From Pyxidicoccus trucidator (GTDB taxonomy: Bacteria; Myxococcota; Myxococcia; Myxococcales; Myxococcaceae): a stretch of DNA of 64,000 nucleotides. Where the stretch lies: positions 1,394,322-1,458,321 of the forward strand of contig NZ_JAAIXZ010000001.1 of NCBI RefSeq assembly GCF_010894435.1, given 5' to 3'. Of the stretch, positions 59,005 through 64,000 are shown in pieces. A program made the position numbers and the translations under genes. Below the pieces are notes generated by a model. The model did not search any database. It saw nothing but the letters and a program-made list of their open reading frames with translations, and was not told where the DNA came from. Within the stretch, counting starts at the first letter, position 1, and the number at the start of each line of letters is the position of its first letter.

Positions 59005-60501
59005 TTGTCCTTCCTGCTCTATCCCACCCGGGAGCGCACCGTCTTCCAGGACGGGGCTCCCCTACTCTGGCAGCTCGGGCCCTACGTGGCCGTGTTCCAG
59101 CGGCCCGAGTTGGGGACCACGGGCGCATTGCTCGCGCGGCGCGTGGAGGAGGACGGCGCCGAGCGTGGCGACGTGCTCATCCACCAGCTCCCCTCCGGCT
59201 CCGCGCTCAAGCAGGGCGGCGCGGAGGTGTTCCACGAGGAATGGCGGCGGGCCACGCGCCTGGACCACCCGAACATCCTCCGGACGCTGGACACGTGGCT
59301 CGGCACGCCTCCCGGCGCGGAGGACGGCTCGCCCCGGCCCCTCTTCTTCCAGCTCATCACCGAGTACGTCCCCGGCGAGACGCTCTCCACCGTGCTCGCC
59401 GCGCTGGAGGCGAAGGGCGCGCGCCTGCCCGTGCCGCTGGCGCTGTCCATCGTCGCGCAGGTCGCGCACGGGCTGCACGCCGCGCACGAGGCCACGGACG
59501 CGGAGGGGAAGCCGCTGGAGGTGCTGCACCGGGACGTGGCACCCGCGCACGTGCTGCTCGGGTATGACGGCGGGGTGAAGCTGTCCGGCTTCGGCATCGC
59601 CCGCACGGCCGTCCGGCTCATGGGTGGCCCCATCTTCAAGCACGTGGGCTCGCAGCCACCGGAGGCACAGCGCAAGGGCAGTGGCCTCGTGGACCGGCGC
59701 GCGGACGTGTACGGCCTGGGCGTGACGCTCTACGAGGCGCTCACTGGAGCGGACCCGTTCCGCCGCCCGCTGGACTACGACTCGCTGAAGGCGGCGATGG
59801 TGGGGGAAGCGCCGCCGCCGAGCCAGCACCGGCCCGAGCTGGGGCCCTCGGTGGACGCGGTGGTGATGCGCGCCATGGCGCCGAAGGCTGGAGACCGCTA
59901 CGCCACCGCCGCGGAGCTTGCCAAGGAGTTGGAGGAGCTGCGCGCGACGCTGGCTCCGGGACACGGGCGCGAGGAGCTGGCCGCGTTCCTGCGCGAGCTG
60001 TTCGGAGAGGAGCGCATCCGCGCGCGGACGCGCATCCCCACCCTGGCGGAGCTGCGGGCCCGGGCCGAGGCCGCCGCCGCGCTGGAGGCCCTGCCCCCGG
60101 CGTCGGAGCAGACAGACGAAGTCGCGCCGCCTCCGCCGACAGGGCTGAAGCGCTTCGTGCCGCACTCGCGGCTGATGATTCTCTACGGAGGCTTCCTGCT
60201 GCTCATCGTCTCCGCCGTGCTGTCGCGCGTGGCAAAGACTCGCGAGTCCTTCGTGGAGGAGGTGACGGAGGTAGCTCGCACGGGAAGGGAGCGGGCCGTG
60301 ACGTGCCTCGCGCGCGGAGTGGGTGAGCGGGTGCCGGTGCAGCTCACGCTGGATGGACAGGGCCATGCGGAGGCGAAGGTGGCGGGGCCGCTCGCGGGCA
60401 CGGTGGCGGCGCGCTGCATCGAAGAGGCGATGGCGGGGCTCCCGTATCCTAGGAAACGGGGCCTGCCGGTGACGGTGGAAGTGGCGGCCGACGGGCCTTG
60501 A
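59005..60501 (+). CDS. Membrane pseudokinase (Ser/Thr kinase fold with lost catalytic residues)
   Basis: 498 residues from TTG 59005 (GAGGAG upstream). The kinase fold is recognisable (HEEWRRATRLDHPNILRTL, FQLITEYVPGETLSTVLAAL, RADVYGLGVTLYEALTGADPF) but the key residues are gone: VAIK Lys is His60 in VLIHQL, no glycine loop is visible, the catalytic loop is HRDVAPAHVLL (Lys and Asn replaced by Ala179 and His182), and DFG is SGFG (Asp replaced by Gly195). HRD itself remains. After a Pro-rich linker comes one membrane helix (LMILYGGFLLLIVSAVL, about 390-406) and a C-terminal beta-type domain. A regulatory scaffold is likely. Confidence 0.92.
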   Translation: MSFLLYPTRERTVFQDGAPLLWQLGPYVAVFQRPELGTTGALLARRVEEDGAERGDVLIHQLPSGSALKQGGAEVFHEEWRRATRLDHPNILRTLDTWLGTPPGAEDGSPRPLFFQLITEYVPGETLSTVLAALEAKGARLPVPLALSIVAQVAHGLHAAHEATDAEGKPLEVLHRDVAPAHVLLGYDGGVKLSGFGIARTAVRLMGGPIFKHVGSQPPEAQRKGSGLVDRRADVYGLGVTLYEALTGADPFRRPLDYDSLKAAMVGEAPPPSQHRPELGPSVDAVVMRAMAPKAGDRYATAAELAKELEELRATLAPGHGREELAAFLRELFGEERIRARTRIPTLAELRARAEAAAALEALPPASEQTDEVAPPPPTGLKRFVPHSRLMILYGGFLLLIVSAVLSRVAKTRESFVEEVTEVARTGRERAVTCLARGVGERVPVQLTLDGQGHAEAKVAGPLAGTVAARCIEEAMAGLPYPRKRGLPVTVEVAADGP

Positions 60502-60586
60502 GCGCCCGGGCGCGGCGGCGGGCACTCGCTCCGCCGGCCCAAAGAGCGCCGCGTCGCGGCAGGCGCCCTTGAGGGAGCGCGCCGCC

Positions 60587-60964
60587 TCAGGCCATGCGCT
60601 CTTCCCCGACACCACTGCTGCGGAAGTAGTCGCTGAGCTTCGCGCCGGAGGCCGGGCCACGCGCCACGGTGGTGGTGGGCTTCGTGCCCGTCACCGCCTC
60701 GACCGCCTTCTTGAGGAGGAGGGGCAGGGCCGCGCCTACGATGAGGTACTGGCGCGCGGGCAGGTCCGTCTCCCCCGCGAACCAGGCCCAGACGGCCACG
60801 CCCGAGCCGACAATCATCAGGCCGGTAATCACCCAGTACGGCACGGAGCGGATGAGCTGCTTGTAGCGCGGCGTCGACAGGTGCTCGCGCAGCCCGTACC
60901 AGTGCAGCAACTCCTGAAGCGCGCTGCCCAGTGCTCCGATGAGGATGATTTGCAGGGTACCCAT
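60587..60964 (-). CDS. Small membrane protein of unknown function (125 aa)
   Basis: Three hydrophobic stretches: LQIILIGALGSALQELLHW (3-22), VPYWVITGLMIVGSGVAVWAW (41-61) and YLIVGAALPLLLKKAV (72-88). The rest is a basic C-terminal tail (RGPASGAKLSDYFRSSGVGEERMA). No family recognised. It is convergent with the pseudokinase gene and lies 127 bp downstream of a large membrane protein on the same strand, with which it could form a unit. Confidence 0.8.
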   Translation of the reverse strand: MGTLQIILIGALGSALQELLHWYGLREHLSTPRYKQLIRSVPYWVITGLMIVGSGVAVWAWFAGETDLPARQYLIVGAALPLLLKKAVEAVTGTKPTTTVARGPASGAKLSDYFRSSGVGEERMA

Positions 60965-61091
60965 GACGCCCCTCCAGTGCGGGTTTCCAGGAGGCTGGAG
61001 TGGGGACCAGGAGGATGTGACGCGGGGACGGGCCTCCTGCCCGAGCCTCCTGCGGGAGAGCCTTCGGAGGAGCGAGGGACTCCCTGCCCGC

Positions 61092-63449
61092 TCAGGGACC
61101 GGGGGTGGTCTGCTTCTCCACCCGCGTGAGCAGGCCGGTGAGCCCCTCGAAGGTGGCGTTGCCCACCTGGTGCAGGCCGAAGCCCCACAGGAAGGCCGTC
61201 ATCCCCGCGCCGAAGCCGCCCCACGTGGGCGAGAAGACGTTGAGCAACTGGAGGCCCAGCGCCACCGCCACGCCGGTGAGCAGCAGCAGCACGCCCAGCT
61301 CCACCATCCACATGTGGCGCGGTGATGGCAGCGGCATCGCCTCGAAGTCTCCCAGCGCGGACGTGCCGGCGGGCGCCTCGGGGAGGGTGGGAATGACGCC
61401 TCCCGTGGGAGCCCCCATATTCGTGGGGCGGGGCATACCGGCGACCTCGCCCCCGTCCGGCACCAGCGACTCATTGATGACGCCGAGCCCTGCGCGAGGG
61501 GGCTGCTGGTAGCGGGTGAAGTCGGCGCGCGCCTCGTCGTAGGCCACCGCGGCTTCGTGCGGCGAGGTCGCGGACAGGAACCCCATGGCCCCGCCCAGCG
61601 CGTCGTCGATGCCCTTCAGCGTGCTCCGGTGCGCCTCCGTCGTGGCGTCCTGCTGCGCCGTCTCCACGTCTCTTCGCAGCTCCGTGATGAGCTGGCGTAC
61701 GTAGATGGCGTGGGCGCCCTGGTACAGGCGGAAGGCCTCATCCACGCTGGTATCGGCGCGAGTCCGTGCCTGGCGGAGCCGCTCCTTCACATCCGTCGTC
61801 AGCTCCAGCCACTCCTCGTCGGTGAAGCCACGCGGCGGCAGCGGCGCCGCCACGGCCGTGGACAGCTCCGCGCACAGGATGTCGAAGTAGGAGCGGCGGG
61901 CCAGCTCGAACTGCTGCCGCGCGACGCCCAGGTTCGCGCTCTTGAGCTTCCCTCGAACGCTCTGGAGCAGGGGCAGCAGCTCGTACGTGAGGCGCAGGCC
62001 CAGGGGGTCCTTGCCCCGCTGCTTCGACAGCGCGCGCGCCTGACCCTCGATGTCCAGCAACTGCGCCTCCAGGCCCGCCCGCGCGAGCCCTTCCACGTCC
62101 AGCTCCCGCACCGCCTTGAGCTGCGCGAGAAGCTGCTCCGCCGTCGCATCCTCGCTGCGCAGCGACGTCGCCACCGCGGAGAGCCGCTTGCTCGCTTCCG
62201 GAGGGTGCAGCTCCTCTGGCAGTGCCCGCAGCGTCCGCGAGGCGGCGCACCAGACCTCGTAGAGCCGCAGCCGGGGCTCCACCCCCGCCAGCTCCGCGTC
62301 CCCCACGCGGATGCCCCGCACCGGCTTGCGTATCTCCGACACGAGCGCGTCGAGCTGCCCGCGCAGCGCGAGGCCCACCTCCTGCAGCTTCGCGTCCTGT
62401 CCCGTCATGAGCGCCTGGAGCCGGCGGCTGAGCGCCAGCGCCCGCTGCAGCCGCTGCGCCCGGGGACGGATGTGCTGCGTGTACAGCCGCACCGAGTACG
62501 ACGAGAGCGCCCCCAGCGCGATGAGCAGCGCCCCCCAGGTCCACGGCGAGCGCACCCAGATGGTGAAGGTCTGCTCCACCGGGACGCCAGCCGGCACGGC
62601 CACCCGCACGGTGCCGGTGTACTCACCCGGACCGTCCAGCCCGCGCAGCGTCAGCACCAGCGCGCCGCTGCCATGGGCCTCCACGGGAATGTCCTCCCGC
62701 AGCGTCCCCGCGTCCTGGCCGTCCGCCCCCTGTGGCGCACCCTCCAGCGCGAAGTGGGCACCCGTCAGGCGCGGCTGAATCAGGGCCGCGCCCAGGTCCG
62801 GCGTCTTGCGCTGGAGCTGGAGCAGTTGGGGCACCGCCATCCGTCCGGCCACGCCCGCCGTCTCCCGGAAGGGCAGCCGCACGGAGGCGTCCACCGGCCG
62901 CCAACCCCAGCCCGACGAGGCCACCGCCGGGGACGTGGCGACGAACTGCACCGTGGGCGCCGCCTGCACGCGCGTGACGACGAGCGACGCCGTCTCCCGC
63001 CCTCCCGCGTGGATGAGCACCACCTGCCCCGTGTAGTCCCCCACCGTCGGCAGCCGCCCGGACAGCTCGACGGACAGCGGCTGGCGCGCGGAGATGACCG
63101 CGGTGGTGCCTCCACCCGACTCCCCGCCCACCGTGGCGGCCAGCGGCACCTGCACGCCGTCCTGGGACTGGAGCGGGTCCACCAGCACCGTCACGCCGCC
63201 AGGGAGCAGCTCATCGACGCCGCCACCCGGCGACGCGGCGGAGGGCAGCAGGTCCACGCGCAGCACGTGCCGGAAGGTGTCCGACGTCGTGCGCAGCCGC
63301 ACCTCGTTGCTGGCATTGGAGCCGGCCACGCGGAGCCGCGGCTGGGCCTGGACGGCCCCCCACGGCGCGAGGAGCAGCAGGGCCAGGGCCAGGTGCGCGA
63401 GACTCGCGCCGGAGCCGAGGACGACGGAGCGGGCGGAGACGGGTTCCAT
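61092..63449 (-). CDS. Large envelope protein, signal peptide plus three C-terminal membrane helices, unknown function
   Basis: 785 residues from ATG 63449. A signal/anchor (LAHLALALLLLAPWGAVQAQP) precedes about 250 residues of periplasmic beta structure (LRVAGSNASNEVRLR, LSVELSGRLPTVGDYTGQVVLIHAGG), then one membrane helix (WTWGALLIALGALSSYSVRLY, about 315-335), a long helical region (RLQRALALSRRLQALM ... ELARRSYFDILCAELS) and two C-terminal helices (MVELGVLLLLTGVAVALGLQLL, FGAGMTAFLWGFGLHQV). The beta part reads like an Ig-like domain with a CARDB flavour. It precedes the trypsin-like protease gene in the operon by 57 bp (protease upstream), so both may serve one envelope function. Confidence 0.85.
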   Translation of the reverse strand: MEPVSARSVVLGSGASLAHLALALLLLAPWGAVQAQPRLRVAGSNASNEVRLRTTSDTFRHVLRVDLLPSAASPGGGVDELLPGGVTVLVDPLQSQDGVQVPLAATVGGESGGGTTAVISARQPLSVELSGRLPTVGDYTGQVVLIHAGGRETASLVVTRVQAAPTVQFVATSPAVASSGWGWRPVDASVRLPFRETAGVAGRMAVPQLLQLQRKTPDLGAALIQPRLTGAHFALEGAPQGADGQDAGTLREDIPVEAHGSGALVLTLRGLDGPGEYTGTVRVAVPAGVPVEQTFTIWVRSPWTWGALLIALGALSSYSVRLYTQHIRPRAQRLQRALALSRRLQALMTGQDAKLQEVGLALRGQLDALVSEIRKPVRGIRVGDAELAGVEPRLRLYEVWCAASRTLRALPEELHPPEASKRLSAVATSLRSEDATAEQLLAQLKAVRELDVEGLARAGLEAQLLDIEGQARALSKQRGKDPLGLRLTYELLPLLQSVRGKLKSANLGVARQQFELARRSYFDILCAELSTAVAAPLPPRGFTDEEWLELTTDVKERLRQARTRADTSVDEAFRLYQGAHAIYVRQLITELRRDVETAQQDATTEAHRSTLKGIDDALGGAMGFLSATSPHEAAVAYDEARADFTRYQQPPRAGLGVINESLVPDGGEVAGMPRPTNMGAPTGGVIPTLPEAPAGTSALGDFEAMPLPSPRHMWMVELGVLLLLTGVAVALGLQLLNVFSPTWGGFGAGMTAFLWGFGLHQVGNATFEGLTGLLTRVEKQTTPGP

Positions 63450-63506
63450 CCACCGACGATAGCAGGCACGCCCCACGGCTCCAGTTCGCGCCCGGGTGGC
63501 CAGTGC

Positions 63507-64000
63507 TCACTTCCAGCCCAGCACCTCGAGCAGCTCCGGGGACAGGTTGGCGCGAATGGTGTCGGTGGGGATGCCCTCGTTGTGGCCTGGCGCGGAAGGC
63601 ATGCGCGGGCCGCCGCTGTGGTGGAGCGCGGCCAGCCGCAAGTCCCGGGTGAAGCACGGCGCCCCGGAAGAGCCCGGCCCCGTGCAGGCCCGGTACGTCA
63701 CGCGCGTGCGGGACGGGTTGACGCCCAGGAACTCGTCCACCGCGACGCTCATGGGCTGGCCCTCGGGGTGCTGGACGATGAGCACCAGGCTGCCGGACGC
63801 GAAGGGCTCGCGCGTCCTGGGCAGCTCCAGCCAGCCCCGGGGCTCGCCGTCCACCAGGGCCTCGCCCGGCACCCCCTCCACCTGGAGGAAGGCGTAGTCC
63901 AGCTCGTCCGCCGTGGACTCGCGCGGCCTCGGGTGCATCAGGTCCGCGGGGCTGTAGCGACTGTGCGCCAGGCACTTCGTCACCCGGTACACCGTGCCCG
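63507..64000 (-). CDS. Trypsin-like serine protease, N-terminus beyond window edge
   Basis: The frame is open to the right edge, so the start lies outside. The visible 164 residues contain the catalytic Asp region (ADELDYAFLQVE) and the catalytic Ser in TGPGSSGAPCF (GxSGxP-type), and end in RANLSPELLEVLGWK. The His of the triad must be upstream (the KCLAHSRYSPADLMHPRP segment has a candidate His at the edge but it lies too close to Asp to be sure). Soluble and probably secreted or membrane-linked. Upstream of the large envelope protein in the same direction. Confidence 0.85.
   Translation of the reverse strand, partial: GTVYRVTKCLAHSRYSPADLMHPRPRESTADELDYAFLQVEGVPGEALVDGEPRGWLELPRTREPFASGSLVLIVQHPEGQPMSVAVDEFLGVNPSRTRVTYRACTGPGSSGAPCFTRDLRLAALHHSGGPRMPSAPGHNEGIPTDTIRANLSPELLEVLGWK

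Overview
The window is about 64 kb of very GC-rich, densely packed bacterial DNA with no rRNA, tRNA, CRISPR array or recognisable insertion sequence. The gene content points to a myxobacterium (Myxococcota, close to Myxococcus/Corallococcus/Pyxidicoccus): a Ser/Thr kinase with TPR repeats beside a Myxococcales-type sigma factor, a TIGR02996 repeat-companion domain, a pseudokinase with a membrane anchor, a Cys-rich VWA lipoprotein resembling the gliding adhesin CglB, many lipoproteins and several secreted metallopeptidases. This placement is inferred from gene families, not from a marker gene.

Layout. 1-5.2 kb: a truncated lipoprotein gene, an MDR alcohol dehydrogenase with a divergent LysR regulator, and a CGNR regulator divergent from an SDR and a lipocalin-like gene across a pair of matching operators. 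5.2-10.6 kb: a propeller-M28-PDZ peptidase and two poorly known proteins. 10.8-13.7 kb: a PilZ protein, catalase and divergent OxyR. 13.7-22.0 kb: a sigma factor/kinase operon divergent from a 1399-residue protein with annexin-like repeats between two putative papain-fold domains. 22.1-31.1 kb: urease genes. ureD stands alone behind its own terminator; the fused ureAB, ureC, ureF and ureG form a cluster 4 kb further on, with a secreted protein, a DUF4105 protein and a divergent two-component pair in between. No ureE is present. 31.1-38.7 kb: VWA lipoprotein, M4-type metallopeptidase, and a TetR regulator with two operators facing a tandem pair of saccharopine-dehydrogenase-like paralogs. 38.7-46.3 kb: a small unknown gene, a methyltransferase, a TetR gene with no normal stop, repeats, and an RND efflux pump with its adaptor. 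46.3-64 kb: erythromycin-esterase-like protein, SnoaL-like protein, alpha/beta hydrolase, caspase-like surface protein, an exbB-exbD-tonB-receptor-lipoprotein operon, YARHG protein, pseudokinase, two membrane proteins and a truncated trypsin-like protease.

How the parts work together. Several units are regulator/target pairs transcribed back to back (LysR/ADH, CGNR/SDR, OxyR/catalase, TetR/dehydrogenases, histidine kinase/response regulator). The exbB-exbD-tonB genes would energise the outer-membrane receptor encoded just downstream. The urease genes should give a nickel hydrolase with UreD, UreF and UreG for maturation; the His-rich UreG may replace the missing UreE. The best candidate for something undescribed is the 17.8-22.0 kb annexin/double cysteine-peptidase-like protein beside a kinase that carries an anti-sigma-type zinc motif and is translationally coupled to a sigma factor. 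Two fossil tandem duplications at gene ends (ureC/ureF and the hydrolase at 49.7 kb) and a 4 x 47 bp repeat at 41.8 kb show local replication slippage.
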